Positions 26,037-35,564 of a DNA stretch of 64,000 bases are shown in pieces. The notes beneath the pieces are model-generated. The model was not told the DNA's origin. It saw only the letters and a list, made by a program, of their open reading frames with translations, and did not search any database. Source of the stretch: Vreelandella piezotolerans (GTDB taxonomy: Bacteria > Pseudomonadota > Gammaproteobacteria > Pseudomonadales > Halomonadaceae). Both the position numbers and the translations under genes were made by a program. The stretch is taken from positions 2,480,001 to 2,544,000 of the forward strand of contig NZ_CP048602.1 of NCBI RefSeq assembly GCF_012427705.1, read 5' to 3'. Within the stretch, counting starts at the first letter, position 1. Each line of letters begins with the position of its first letter.

Positions 26037-26846
26037 TTATTTAGCCTTTAACCGATCAACGAAACGGAGATGCATCAGCAGTCCCAAAGCGTTTAAAATA
26101 AGAGTTATCATCCAAAAGTAAGTCATGCTTGTACCATGGATAACTTGATAATTTTCGAAAAAACCTAACCTCAAAGTTTCTAAGCCATGCGGCATAGGGT
26201 TTAACATTAAATACTCAAGCAGCCAATGTGGTAACTGGTTTAATGGAAATATAGCTCCTGAAACAAGCATTAAAGGCAGGGATAGCATACGAATGACCTT
26301 ACCGACCTCAGGCACCATCGTTGCAGATACTGACGTAACCAGCCCTAGACCCAGGCCAAAAAACCCGAGCGACAGCCAGGCAGCCATTGCTCTAATAGCA
26401 TTATCAGGATACATATCCAATCCCAGTAGCAGCCCCCCACCAATAAATATGAGGAAAATAAAACTGCGTAATGCGCCTTCTAGAAAATTGCGCACTAATA
26501 CTGGGTCTATAGGCTGTACTTGGCGATAAGCAAACAATGCACTGTTGGCCTCAATGGCCCCCATACCGCGGATCATTCCTTCTCGCATTAAAAAAAAGCC
26601 CATCATTCCTACGATCATCCATGGGATGAACGGCGCGTTTGCAATTAGATTATCGCCACTTACAAAACTGCGAATCCCCACCATGATGGCCACAAGCGCA
26701 AAGGGTTCGAAAATCATCCAGAACCAACCCATGCGGTCACCCATCGTGCGGGAAAGCGCTTCCCGCATGAACATGGCGTACCACACGCTGCGGGTGACTT
26801 GCCAAGAGGAGCGCGCCCCTTTCGGGGCGCTGTGTGTGTTATTCAT
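26037..26846 (-). CDS. kpsM: Capsule polysaccharide ABC exporter, permease
   Basis: Inner-membrane component that passes the polysaccharide through the membrane, working with KpsT. 269 residues and six predicted membrane helices (for example LVAIMVGIRSF, FIFLIFIGGGLLLGL, GFFGLGLGLVTS), with the ABC-2-type family pattern FALVAIMVGIRSFVSG and PLMLVSGAIFPLNQLP. The gene lies three bases upstream of the KpsE-like gene. Its own 5' end follows a hairpin element. Confidence 0.9.
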   Translation of the reverse strand: MNNTHSAPKGARSSWQVTRSVWYAMFMREALSRTMGDRMGWFWMIFEPFALVAIMVGIRSFVSGDNLIANAPFIPWMIVGMMGFFLMREGMIRGMGAIEANSALFAYRQVQPIDPVLVRNFLEGALRSFIFLIFIGGGLLLGLDMYPDNAIRAMAAWLSLGFFGLGLGLVTSVSATMVPEVGKVIRMLSLPLMLVSGAIFPLNQLPHWLLEYLMLNPMPHGLETLRLGFFENYQVIHGTSMTYFWMITLILNALGLLMHLRFVDRLKAK

Positions 26847-26935
26847 GATGCCGTTTCTTTTGAAAAGAGCGTGATGAAATCAGTTGGATGGCGTTATCGC
26901 ACTGGTCAGTGATATCGCGTTTAGCGGCGGCGTTA

Positions 26936-27011
26936 GGGCGGCTGGCGCCGCCCTCCGCGGGTGCCTCTTTCGCTCGTTGCTCTCGCTCAGTCGTTACGCC
27001 GCGCTACGAGG
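26936..27011 (+). repeat. Dispersed hairpin element, copy 6 (long form)
   Basis: Same layout as copy 5, differing in a few bases (GGCTGGCGCCGCCC stem, GCTCAGTCGTTACGCC). It occupies the 176-base spacer between the kpsM start and the stop of the outer-membrane export gene. Confidence 0.85.
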
Positions 27012-27022
27012 ATATTCACCCC

Positions 27023-28756
27023 TCACAAATCCACAGCAACGCGGGTGGCGACGGCCACTTGGTAGAGGATTTGCGTGAGCGTGGCGGCTAGCTGCAGGTT
27101 GTGGGTGGGGGCTTCGGGCATCACGAGGATTTCATCCCCCGGGCGCAGCGGCGTGTTGCGGGCGTTTTCCACCGCGCCGTTTTGGCGAACCAGCAGGATG
27201 TGGTCGTCGTCGGCGCGCTGGGTGAAGCCGCCAGCGCTTTCGATGTAGTCGATCACGCTCATGCCGGGGCGGTATACCGCCGCTTGCGGCACCAGTACTT
27301 CACCACTGATGAGGATGGAGTCGCTGATTTCCGGAATGGTGATCACATCGCCATCTTGCAGGCGAATATCCGCAATGCGGTCGTTGTAGGCCACTACCAA
27401 GCGGCCACTGGGCTCTAGCTCGCGGGCGCGCTGCACGAAGTTTTGAATCAGCTCGGCTTCTTGGGCACGAATCTGTGCTTCTTCGTTGGTGCTAGATTGG
27501 GCGCTGAGATAGGTGGTTTCCAGGCGGCGCAGGCTGTCTTCCATGGATTGCTGTTGCTGCTGCTTCACGCTTTCACGCTGTAGTGAAATGCTTTCCACGG
27601 CGGTCATGTTTTCCGGCACGGGGATGGCGTCCAGCAGTTCGCTCAAGCGGGCATCGCGGGGTAGCGCAAAGCGCGAAGGACCATAGTAGCTGCCTTCGAT
27701 TTCAACCACGATGGTTTCGCTGCGCTGGTCGGCGCTGAACGCCACTTCATCGCCGCTGCGAATGGTCTGGCTATAAAACTCGTTCAGCGGGAAGTATTGC
27801 GCCATGGGGCCGTCGGCACGGTCGCCGCGCAGTAACACGTGAGACACGCCGCTTCTTAAACGGGCAAGCTCTACCAGCTCGGCACCGCTTAGCTGGTTAC
27901 CCACTAGCTCATAGCGGTGCTCCCGGTGAACATCACCCACCACGGCAATGGCCGGGCCGCGCTCTTCCACTACGATGGTGTCGCCATCCTGAAACTGCGG
28001 GCGCGCGATGCTGCCGTTGATCAGGAAGTCGTAAAGATCCACCGTGGCCACGGTTTGGTTATTACGCATCACGCGGATTTGGCGATAGCTACCGAGGTCT
28101 TGGTCGATACCACCCGCTTGATCGAGGAAGTAGAGTACGGAGTCGTTGGGCGTGCCCGCGTAGCGGCCTGGGTTTTCCACGTAGCCAGTGACGAACACCG
28201 CTACCGGCTGCACGCCCTGCACGTTGGTGTACACCTGCACGTTATCGGGGTAGACCGATGTAATGGCACCGCGCACGCGGCTATCCACCTGCTGGCTGTT
28301 TTGGCCTTCTACATTCAGCGGGCCGGAGCCTGGGATGAAAATGTTGCCCTGGGCATCCACCGGTAGCACGCGGTCGAACTCGAACGCCCCCCAGGCACGC
28401 ACGGTGATTTGGTCGCCGGGTTTGACTTGGTAATCGGCATTTAGGCCGTCTCCCATCGCTCCACGAAAGCCACCGGTAAAGAGGTTGGCCCCAAAGGGGG
28501 GCAGCGCATCGGGGTTTTGCTGGGGCTGGTTCGCCACCGGGCCATAGGTACCACTACGCCAGTCGGCGCGGGGAGTGTCGTTCACCGGCGGCTCTACCCG
28601 CTGCTGGCTGGCCTGATCTTCCGGCAGGATGGTATTGGGTAGGCTTATGCTCTGCGCCCAGCTAACGCTGCTAGCGGCAGTGCCCAACAGGGCCAGTGAT
28701 AACACCGCTACCGGGCGCGTGAGAGAAAGCCGTTTCATTACGCGTTGCAAGCTCAT
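27023..28756 (-). CDS. Capsule polysaccharide outer-membrane export protein (KpsD/Wza-like)
   Basis: Forms the channel through which capsule leaves the cell. The longest frame starts at 28930, but the upstream 58 codons overlap a lipoprotein gene in another frame; the ATG at 28756 overlaps that gene's stop (TAATG) and is used here, giving 577 residues. A signal peptide follows (SLTRPVAVLSLALLGTAASSVSWAQ, no lipobox cysteine). The poly-export domain starts near residue 100 (GDQITVRAWGAFEFD) and several SLBB-type blocks follow: FVTGYVENPGRYAG, SILISGEVLVPQAAV, and PGDEILVMPEA at the end. A long linker with a helical LETTYLSAQSSTNEE segment is at ~390-440. Confidence 0.88.
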   Translation of the reverse strand: MSLQRVMKRLSLTRPVAVLSLALLGTAASSVSWAQSISLPNTILPEDQASQQRVEPPVNDTPRADWRSGTYGPVANQPQQNPDALPPFGANLFTGGFRGAMGDGLNADYQVKPGDQITVRAWGAFEFDRVLPVDAQGNIFIPGSGPLNVEGQNSQQVDSRVRGAITSVYPDNVQVYTNVQGVQPVAVFVTGYVENPGRYAGTPNDSVLYFLDQAGGIDQDLGSYRQIRVMRNNQTVATVDLYDFLINGSIARPQFQDGDTIVVEERGPAIAVVGDVHREHRYELVGNQLSGAELVELARLRSGVSHVLLRGDRADGPMAQYFPLNEFYSQTIRSGDEVAFSADQRSETIVVEIEGSYYGPSRFALPRDARLSELLDAIPVPENMTAVESISLQRESVKQQQQQSMEDSLRRLETTYLSAQSSTNEEAQIRAQEAELIQNFVQRARELEPSGRLVVAYNDRIADIRLQDGDVITIPEISDSILISGEVLVPQAAVYRPGMSVIDYIESAGGFTQRADDDHILLVRQNGAVENARNTPLRPGDEILVMPEAPTHNLQLAATLTQILYQVAVATRVAVDL

Positions 28757-29211
28757 TAATAGCGCCCTTGTGTGGTTCCTGTGGAATGCATCGTTGGCGA
28801 AAGCGACATCGCGCCCTGCTGGCTTTCTGGCAGCAGCATGCGCTGATTTACCCAACCGTTGGGGGTCGCGCAGGTCAGCGCGGTACGGGCAGCACCGCTG
28901 CCCTGTTCGATGACCCGCAGTTTGCGGCACTCGCGACCACTGGCGGCCAAATAGGGCGCATCGGCCACGATCTCGACGTTATCGCCCCAGGGGCTTTGTA
29001 CTAGGTTGAGCACGGCACCGGCAGGCGCTTGTGCGAGAAAGCCGTTGAGGTTTTCATCTTGCAGCGGCTTGGCGGTGTCGTTACCAAGCACGTACTGCAC
29101 CTGCTGCTGGTTGCCGCTCGGGTAGGTAGCGCAGCCGCTAACGACGGCAACGCTCAAGGCGGCCAACAGCATGCGAGCTGGCCGCGCTATGAAAATGAGG
29201 GAGTTTGACAT
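28756..29211 (-). CDS. Lipoprotein of the capsule export locus
   Basis: 151 residues from the ATG at 29211; a TTG four codons earlier is less likely. Signal peptide with lipobox VVSGC (cysteine 27). The mature domain has two cysteines (RECRKLRV, ALTCATPNG) and resembles the DVU3141-type lipoproteins found beside export genes; that resemblance is from memory and weak. It overlaps the outer-membrane export gene by one base (TAATG), so the two are translationally coupled and probably partners in the envelope. Confidence 0.7.
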   Translation of the reverse strand: MSNSLIFIARPARMLLAALSVAVVSGCATYPSGNQQQVQYVLGNDTAKPLQDENLNGFLAQAPAGAVLNLVQSPWGDNVEIVADAPYLAASGRECRKLRVIEQGSGAARTALTCATPNGWVNQRMLLPESQQGAMSLSPTMHSTGTTQGRY

Positions 29212-29421
29212 GATGATTTCCAATAAAAAGGCACGCTACCGCCCAGGGATTATAACGGGCGCATTCCCTTGCCCTACGCTGTGCGGATGAAATGTGGTGA
29301 ACCGGCGCTATCAAAAAAGCACCCAGCATTGTAAGGGATTAACCGCTGGGGCTCTACGTTGACAAGGCTTGTACAGAAAATTAACTCTATTTAGCATGCC
29401 GTGCATTAGGCGGCGTACAAT

Positions 29422-29451
29422 AAAAAAATCGGCTCGAAGGCCGATTTTTTT
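29422..29451 (-). terminator. Rho-independent terminator after the O-antigen-ligase-like gene
   Basis: ATCGGC/GCCGAT stem with A7 on one side and T7 on the other, so it can work on both strands. It separates the O-antigen-ligase-like gene (stop 29471) from the lipoprotein/exporter operon. Confidence 0.9.
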
Positions 29452-29470
29452 ATATCGTTAAAACAATTCG

Positions 29471-30724
29471 TTAGTCTTCTTTAATACGCTGAGAGTAGAT
29501 ACCCCATAGCACCGCAAGCATAAAGGCGTACATCATGACGCCACTGTTGTGCTCCATGAAGACCTGCGTTAGTCCAAAATCCATGAACGTGACGGGGAGC
29601 AGCACCCCGGCGGTAGCCACGGCCCGCGTGGTTAGGTGGCTGGCTTGTAAGTGCCGAGCAAACAGGCGCATGGGCACAAGATAGAGCGCCAGCAGCGCGA
29701 CTAAGCCCAGCAATCCTCGCTTGGCAAACGCGTCGATAAACTCGTTATGGGCGTGCCCGTATCGGGCGGCTTCGGCGCTGATCACGCCTGCCTCACCAAA
29801 GTCGGCCATCGCATCGGCATAGCCGTTGCTGCCCCAACCCATGAGAGGTTTTTCTTGAATGAGCAAGGTAGCACCGCGCCACATCTCGAACCGCGAGCCT
29901 ACCGAGGTGGAGCGGTTTTCACCGGAAACGTACAGCGCCACATCGTTAAAGGCTTGGTGTACACGCGCTTGCACCCCCATCTGCGGTACGGCATACACCG
30001 TTAACCCGCCTACCAAGACGGCAGACATGGCCGCTACCTTCCATGACGTAGAGAGCTGTGTTCCGTAGGCCCGGTAGAGCACTAACAGTACGATAGGAAA
30101 GCCTACCCACCCGCCACGGCTGCCCGAGAACAGTGAACCCAGTACACCGCCTGCCGCGCCTGCTAGCAGCAGGGCTACCCACACGCCACGATGGCGCTGC
30201 ACCACGGCCCACCCAAACCCGGCCATGCATAAAACGCCTAGCAACATGCTGAGATTGCCAAACTGAATCACGTGCGTGTGGCCCTGGGCACGCCCCACAC
30301 CTTCGACTAATTTTTGCCAGCCGCCCCAAGTGCCTGCGCTGATGGCGCCCAGCGCTATGCCGCCCCATACATAGACGAGCTTGGGCGGATAGCGCAGTAC
30401 CCACAACAAGGCAGGAATGGCCAAAATGAAGCGGCTTGGCTTATCGAACCCTCGGCTGCCTTGGCCATCCCACCAGGCTTCCAGCATGCACACCAACGCG
30501 TACGCCACCAGCGCCGCAATGACCCAGCCGTCTTGCTTGCTCAATACGGGAACGCGACGAGTGAGGATCAGCCCCATACCAGCGAAGAGTAGTATGACGG
30601 CACCGATGGAGTAACCACTGGGGATGGCCAGGCTCACCGCCGTGAGCAAGAAAACCGCCACACCCGTCAACTGATGAGGAAGCTCGCTGGTGCTACGGGT
30701 AGTAGCGTGGGGAGGGAACGTCAT
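29471..30724 (-). CDS. O-antigen ligase/polymerase-like membrane protein
   Basis: 417 residues, about a dozen membrane helices, with the Wzy_C/WaaL-type periplasmic loop: GHAHNEFIDAFAKRGLLGL near residue 325 has the conserved HxxxxxxxxxxG area. This family joins polysaccharide to lipid A core, ligates repeat units or polymerises. Alternatives are polymerase or a PglL-type protein glycosylation enzyme. It lies alone between two terminators or gaps, with its own terminator, upstream of the exporter operon and downstream of the polyprenyl transferase. Confidence 0.8.
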   Translation of the reverse strand: MTFPPHATTRSTSELPHQLTGVAVFLLTAVSLAIPSGYSIGAVILLFAGMGLILTRRVPVLSKQDGWVIAALVAYALVCMLEAWWDGQGSRGFDKPSRFILAIPALLWVLRYPPKLVYVWGGIALGAISAGTWGGWQKLVEGVGRAQGHTHVIQFGNLSMLLGVLCMAGFGWAVVQRHRGVWVALLLAGAAGGVLGSLFSGSRGGWVGFPIVLLVLYRAYGTQLSTSWKVAAMSAVLVGGLTVYAVPQMGVQARVHQAFNDVALYVSGENRSTSVGSRFEMWRGATLLIQEKPLMGWGSNGYADAMADFGEAGVISAEAARYGHAHNEFIDAFAKRGLLGLVALLALYLVPMRLFARHLQASHLTTRAVATAGVLLPVTFMDFGLTQVFMEHNSGVMMYAFMLAVLWGIYSQRIKED

Positions 30725-30819
30725 TGAAATACCGGTCCTGGCAACGAAGAAGCACGTTAGTCAGGCAAGTGCCTGAAAAGTGCCATGTTACCACACCCCA
30801 CTAATGCTCTGTTGGGCGA

Positions 30820-32229
30820 CTAATAGGCGTTTTTGTTGATGAACCCTTTGAAAACGGTGAGCACGATGATCTTCAAATCCAGCCAAAGCGACCAGTTGTC
30901 GATATACCACAGGTCGAACTCGACCCGCCGCTGCATTTTTTGCACGGTATCGGTCTCGCCTCGCAAACCATTGACCTGCGCCCAGCCGGTAATGCCCGGC
31001 TTCACTTTGTGGCGGCGCATGTAAGACTCCACCAGCTCTTTGTACTGCTCGTTATGGGCCAGTGCGTGCGGGCGTGGCCCCACGATGGACATTCTTCCTT
31101 GTAGCACGTTGTAAAATTGCGGCAGTTCATCCAGCGACGTGCGCCTTAAAAAGGCACCAATGGGCGTGATGCGGCTATCGTTCTTTTTGGCTTGGGTCAC
31201 TTTACCGGCCTCTTCTTGGTGAACGTGCATCGAGCGAAACTTATAGACTTTGAAGCGACGCCCGTTTGAGCCCTCCCGGTGCTGCTTGAACAGAACCGGC
31301 CCTGGTGAGGTGAGCTTGATGGCCAGCGCTATGCCCAAGCATACCGGCAGGATCATGATCGAGATGAGCGAACCGATAATGATGTCTTCACTGCGTTTCA
31401 CGAAGCGCGACATGCCGCTCATGGGCGATACGCTCAAATCGATCGCGTAATGCCCTGCCACTTCACTCATGCGATGATTGAGCAGGTGCATATCTTCGAA
31501 CGCCGGAATGAAGCGCACTTCTGCCGTGTGGTTGCGCAGGGCAAAAAACAGCGACCGCACGATTTGGCCCATCTCGAACGGCACGCAAATCCATACCTCG
31601 CGGGCATTCGAGCGGCTAATACGCCGCACGATGCGCTTGATACACTCGTCGTTGACCTGCCCTTTGATTCGCTCTACCCCGGCAATGGTGTGCCCTTCCC
31701 AAGCGGCACTACGAATGCCTTCCGCCACACTCAATACGTTACTGGCCGGCCCGATCAAAAACACCGGACGCCGCGCGCCACCTCTTAGCCGAACGTGCTG
31801 CAAGGCAAGCTGCACTAGCAAACGCGCCCCACCCGCCACCGAAAACGAGATGACCAGCGTGAAGCCAATCCAGAGCCGGGAGTAGCGGCTGGCGGAGTGA
31901 GAAAAGTAAATGAGCGACGCGGCGGTAATGCCTACCGCTATCCACACCAGCAGCAATTTGCCTAGCATCTGCCCGACGGGCGTTATCCGCCAGCGACGGT
32001 AGCTGCCGGACATACTGTTGATTACCAACACCAGAAGGCCAATACAGATCAAGGCCAGCACGTACCGTTCGTGCAGGTGGAGCGACCCAAATCTCAGCCA
32101 GTGCGCTAACCATCCGCCTGCAAAAATGGCGAGCACGTCAAAAAAGGGAAAAACCACCTGGGGCGGAAAACGCTCTGAAAAAGTCATGGTTTTTGGCTTA
32201 CCCATTGCAGCCACCCGTTTCGAGTCCAT
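30820..32229 (-). CDS. Polyprenyl-phosphate glycosyl-1-phosphate transferase (WbaP/WcaJ-like)
   Basis: Transfers a sugar 1-phosphate to undecaprenyl phosphate, starting the repeat unit. 469 residues: four or five N-terminal membrane helices, a central Rossmann-like CoA-binding-type domain (PVFLIGPASNVLSVAEG), and the C-terminal bacterial sugar transferase domain from about residue 275 (KLTSPGPVLFKQHREG, KVYKFRSMHVH, RRTSLDELPQFYNVLQG, GPRPHALAHNE, VKPGITGWAQVNG). Start at ATG 32229. The sugar (glucose, galactose or amino sugar) cannot be told. GT4, PssE/PssD and polymerase genes precede it, so this block is a Wzy-type biosynthesis set. Confidence 0.92.
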   Translation of the reverse strand: MDSKRVAAMGKPKTMTFSERFPPQVVFPFFDVLAIFAGGWLAHWLRFGSLHLHERYVLALICIGLLVLVINSMSGSYRRWRITPVGQMLGKLLLVWIAVGITAASLIYFSHSASRYSRLWIGFTLVISFSVAGGARLLVQLALQHVRLRGGARRPVFLIGPASNVLSVAEGIRSAAWEGHTIAGVERIKGQVNDECIKRIVRRISRSNAREVWICVPFEMGQIVRSLFFALRNHTAEVRFIPAFEDMHLLNHRMSEVAGHYAIDLSVSPMSGMSRFVKRSEDIIIGSLISIMILPVCLGIALAIKLTSPGPVLFKQHREGSNGRRFKVYKFRSMHVHQEEAGKVTQAKKNDSRITPIGAFLRRTSLDELPQFYNVLQGRMSIVGPRPHALAHNEQYKELVESYMRRHKVKPGITGWAQVNGLRGETDTVQKMQRRVEFDLWYIDNWSLWLDLKIIVLTVFKGFINKNAY

Positions 32230-32241
32230 TCATCGACATGT

Positions 32242-33330
32242 TCATTCGCTTTTCTGCTGATTCAAAATATCGTTCACGCCCTGGGTGAAGACCCGCTGAT
32301 CGCTAAACCGATGACGCACGCTTTGGGCATGCTCACTCAATGCTGCCCGCACCGCTTCGGGCTGGGCATGAAAGGTCTCGATGGCCGCGACCAGCTCGTC
32401 CACGCCTCCTTCATAAAAATAGCCGTTCTTGCCCTCTTGCAGGTACTCCTTGGCGGCGTGTAGCTGGGCGTTGGCAATGACGGGAACACCACAGGCGAGC
32501 GCCTCGACAGCCACCAAACCAAAGCTCTCTCTCGTCGAGGGAAATACGAAAACGGAAAAGTCGGCCAACACCTTTGGCAACTGCTCCCTGGGCATGGCAC
32601 CTTTGAAAGTGGTGATGTCCGCCACGCCGAGCTGCTGCGCCATTTTTTCCAGGGCGGCTCGCTGGGTGCCATCGCCCACCAGCACCAACCGTTTGTTAGG
32701 CATCGATAGCTTGGCAAACGCTTCTAGTAACGTTCGACAGTTCTTACCCGACTCCAGGCGGGATACACAACCCACGATGAAGGCATCATTAGGCGTTGTA
32801 CCGTGGGCTCGCGCTGGTGCTGCAAAGTGTTCTCCCACGCTATCGGGGTAGACTTTGATGATACGCGACAGTGGCACGTTCAAACGGGTGTTGATTTCGT
32901 GGCGAAAGTGCTCAGAGGGTGCGACGCAGAGGTCTACGCTATCTTTCAAACGATCAAACAGGCGGCGAAACAGCCTAGAGCTGGCAATTTGCGTAAGATC
33001 CGTTCCGTGAAAACGCAATACGAGATAAAAGTGCTTGGGTTTAATCAACGCCACCAAGTAAAGCAGCGGTAGAAAGTAGACGGGATAATGCACCTCGAGC
33101 AGCGTACCGATTGGCTTGTTGCGTAGCGACAGCGCGCAGCGCGTTAGCAAATCGGCGTATAGCGTGATTTTACTGAGCTTGCTGGTGGGCTTTTCTCGAA
33201 TGGCCACCAACGCTACGTTATCGCTGCCCAATGTTTGCCGCCAAGCCTGCTCGGTCGCTTTGACGAAGGTGCCATAGTGCGGGGCCGCTTTGGTGGGGTA
33301 GAGATTCGTCCATAGCAACAGGCGGGTCAT
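32242..33330 (-). CDS. Glycosyltransferase family 4 protein
   Basis: 362 residues, GT-B fold. The C-terminal donor domain is clear: FIVGCVSRLESGKN near residue 190, LVLVGDGTQRAALEK, FKGAMPREQLPKVLADFSVFV, and ESFGLVAVEALACGVPVIAN (ExFGxxxxE catalytic motif) near residue 265. Membrane association is likely through the LPLLYLVALIKPKHFYL stretch at ~67-85. It overlaps the PssE gene by four bases and runs into the polyprenyl transferase. Acts in repeat-unit assembly. Confidence 0.92.
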   Translation of the reverse strand: MTRLLLWTNLYPTKAAPHYGTFVKATEQAWRQTLGSDNVALVAIREKPTSKLSKITLYADLLTRCALSLRNKPIGTLLEVHYPVYFLPLLYLVALIKPKHFYLVLRFHGTDLTQIASSRLFRRLFDRLKDSVDLCVAPSEHFRHEINTRLNVPLSRIIKVYPDSVGEHFAAPARAHGTTPNDAFIVGCVSRLESGKNCRTLLEAFAKLSMPNKRLVLVGDGTQRAALEKMAQQLGVADITTFKGAMPREQLPKVLADFSVFVFPSTRESFGLVAVEALACGVPVIANAQLHAAKEYLQEGKNGYFYEGGVDELVAAIETFHAQPEAVRAALSEHAQSVRHRFSDQRVFTQGVNDILNQQKSE

Positions 33331-33833
33331 GAGGCGCGCCCTTTCACACCAAGGTGTTCGGCGATACGCCGTCCTAGCGTGTTGTTTTGTGGAGTTTGTT
33401 CGAGCGGCTCGGCATCCGTTGGTGCGCTGAGCAACGCATCGAGGGCGTTGAAGAGCGCTGGGGCGTCGTCGCAGAAGGCCAGCGATGGGTATTGGCCCGT
33501 AAACGCTCGCGCGGTATCCCGCTGGTGGTCGTTGCGGTGTTCGCCCAGCGCGTATTGACGGGGCATGAACACACCGCGCTTACCGTGTTCCAGACAGGAC
33601 AAAATGCTGCCCATCCCGGCGTGAGAAACGATACCCTGCGCTTGGCAAAACCAGTGGTAATACTCGTCACTCGATAGCGTTTTGACGATCTGCATATCGG
33701 GGTGAGCAAAGTGACTCTCTTCGCCAACTTGCGCAACGATGTCGCCTGAGTAGCCGCTTCGTTCACGCCAATCGGCCACGTTGTTCAGCAAGCGATCGAA
33801 AGGGAGCTGAGTGCCAACGGTGATGAAGATCAT
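33327..33833 (-). CDS. PssE-like glycosyltransferase subunit (Alg13-like)
   Basis: 168 residues from the ATG at 33833; the longer frame start is rejected because ATG 33833 overlaps the PssD stop (ATGA). This is the C-terminal half of a split GT28-type enzyme: MIFITVGTQLPFDRLL at the N terminus and GIVSHAGMGSILSCLEHGKRGVFMPR near residue 73, carrying the UDP-sugar site. It needs PssD as the membrane-binding partner. Known pairs transfer glucuronic acid or GlcNAc; the sugar here is not known. It overlaps the GT4 gene by four bases. Confidence 0.88.
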   Translation of the reverse strand: MIFITVGTQLPFDRLLNNVADWRERSGYSGDIVAQVGEESHFAHPDMQIVKTLSSDEYYHWFCQAQGIVSHAGMGSILSCLEHGKRGVFMPRQYALGEHRNDHQRDTARAFTGQYPSLAFCDDAPALFNALDALLSAPTDAEPLEQTPQNNTLGRRIAEHLGVKGRAS

Positions 33834-34291
33834 AAAACTTTCCCCCAGTAGCTCACCCGTTTGTCGCTGGCTGCCAGATGTTCCCACTGGGTCAAGCATA
33901 CGTCACAGAAGTAGCGCGCCAGCTTGCCGGAAAATGAGAGCTGCTGGTAATTGGCCATGCTATCCACCCAGATGGCTTTCTTGCCACTCATTTTGGCGAG
34001 AAAACAGAGCAGTAAGCCTGGCAGTGCGCCGGTGGATACCACGACATCGGGCTTGGCCGCTTTCAACACGCCATAGGACTGGCGCAGCGCCGAGAGTAGC
34101 GCTTTGATACCGCTCCCTCTGTGAATGTTCGGGCAACAATGGGCGCGTCTGCCATCGACCGTTAGGCCTGGTTCCGTACTGGCAAAGCTGAACTCGACGC
34201 TATTGGGTTCGATCTCTTGGACAAGCTGTCCGTATAGGCGCTTGAGTTGTATGAAATGGCCACCAAACGAGCCTACCAATAAAATGTTCAC
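33830..34291 (-). CDS. PssD-like glycosyltransferase subunit (Alg14-like)
   Basis: 153 residues, the acceptor-binding half of a bipartite glycosyltransferase. Matching features: MNILLVGSFGGHFIQLKRLY at the N terminus, PDVVVSTGALPGLLLCFLAK near residue 78 and IWVDSMANYQQLSFSGKL. The N-terminal hydrophobic stretch anchors it to the membrane. It overlaps the PssE gene by four bases and the polymerase-like gene by four bases, so all are one operon. Confidence 0.88.
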   Translation of the reverse strand: MNILLVGSFGGHFIQLKRLYGQLVQEIEPNSVEFSFASTEPGLTVDGRRAHCCPNIHRGSGIKALLSALRQSYGVLKAAKPDVVVSTGALPGLLLCFLAKMSGKKAIWVDSMANYQQLSFSGKLARYFCDVCLTQWEHLAASDKRVSYWGKVL

Positions 34292-35526
34292 GCTTCCTCC
34301 TTGAAGGTCGGCAACCTTGTTTTGAGTCGATAGAGGTAGCCGATCAATAGCGCTGTCGCGCTAGAGGCAATACCTGAGTTCACCACGTGGCCCGCTGTGA
34401 GGCTGACGCCGATGATGGTGATGATGAGTAGCCCAAAGCTAATGCCATATCTTGGCTGCTGTTTGAGTAGCTGTACGGACCATACCGCTCCTAACAGCCA
34501 TGGCAAGTAGAACAGCACCCCGCCCATCACGCCAAAGGTAATGAATACATCGACCACATCTATCTCTACGAGCGAGCCACGAACGGCCAAGAGATGGTCG
34601 ACGCCCACGCCGAACAGCACATCCCAGAATCCAAATGGCACGACGATCAATTCGATGGCCTCACCCAAGAACGAGAGCCGCCCACTCAATAACGCCCCCC
34701 AAAAGCCGCCGTGTAGCGTGTAGAGGAAAAGCATTCGATCCCAAAGCCCTGTCGACTGTATGAAGGGGTACCCGAACACCACGACGGCTGCTCCGCCCAC
34801 TAACGCGATTAGGTACACCGTGGGGAGACGACTTACTTTAAAGTAACCGTTGTGTATCAATGCAAATACGAACACCAGACAGATGCCCAGCATGGCGACC
34901 TTGGTGGCTTTCATTAGAAAAAACAGCAGGAATACGCTAAACACGAACGCAAGACACGCAGCACCCCGCGTTTCGGCCAAGCGAAAGAGCACGATACTGG
35001 CCGATGCGAGCATCAAATAGCTCATTTCATTGCCTGCGATGATGAAGCCTTTACCGCCAATACCCCCCGCGTATTGAGACTCTCCGACCCCCAGTACGCC
35101 CAGCGTGACGTTCACCGACATGACGAAGAAGTACAGGAACATCAAGCCTGCCAGTTTTTTCAGGCTCCAAAAACTGGTGGCTTGTTTTGCCTCGCCCATC
35201 AAATAAAACAGGAGCACTAACGTCAGCAGTCCCCTGACGGCCCAGGTAATGCTTTCGACGGCCTGCCCGTAGCTTACCGACTGATAGAACACACATAGGG
35301 CCATCAGCGCGGCACAAATCAGCGCGTATAAAAACTGCTTTACGTGGTAGATCATTAGCACGCCCAATAGCGCCACGAACCCTAGCGTTTTATAGGGGGC
35401 AGAAATACTCGGCCATGCCATGTCCTGATAGTAGAGATAGCCGTTTAGCGTATCGACGACGGGCCATACCATGAGAAAACACAGCAGCAGCAAGTCGACA
35501 CACCGTTTTAGTTTCATATCCATCAC
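34288..35526 (-). CDS. Polysaccharide polymerase-like membrane protein (Wzy-like)
   Basis: 412 residues with ten or more membrane helices. No decisive sequence motif, but the position between the Wzz-like and PssD genes, the size and the helix pattern (long outer loop with VAVRGSLVEIDVVDVFITFGVMGG) fit a repeat-unit polymerase of the O-antigen ligase superfamily. The ATGs at 35526, 35523 and 35517 are all possible starts. It overlaps pssD by four bases. A flippase (Wzx) is not seen in the window, so that role is open. Confidence 0.75.
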   Translation of the reverse strand: MMDMKLKRCVDLLLLCFLMVWPVVDTLNGYLYYQDMAWPSISAPYKTLGFVALLGVLMIYHVKQFLYALICAALMALCVFYQSVSYGQAVESITWAVRGLLTLVLLFYLMGEAKQATSFWSLKKLAGLMFLYFFVMSVNVTLGVLGVGESQYAGGIGGKGFIIAGNEMSYLMLASASIVLFRLAETRGAACLAFVFSVFLLFFLMKATKVAMLGICLVFVFALIHNGYFKVSRLPTVYLIALVGGAAVVVFGYPFIQSTGLWDRMLFLYTLHGGFWGALLSGRLSFLGEAIELIVVPFGFWDVLFGVGVDHLLAVRGSLVEIDVVDVFITFGVMGGVLFYLPWLLGAVWSVQLLKQQPRYGISFGLLIITIIGVSLTAGHVVNSGIASSATALLIGYLYRLKTRLPTFKEEA

Positions 35527-35564
35527 TGGCTCCGGCGGGCAATGAGTGCGTTAACGCCCTCTCA

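Noticed and set aside
28757..28930. Extra 58 codons in front of the outer-membrane export protein
   Set aside because: They overlap the lipoprotein gene and lack a signal peptide; the ATG at 28756 overlapping the lipoprotein stop has the proper signal sequence.
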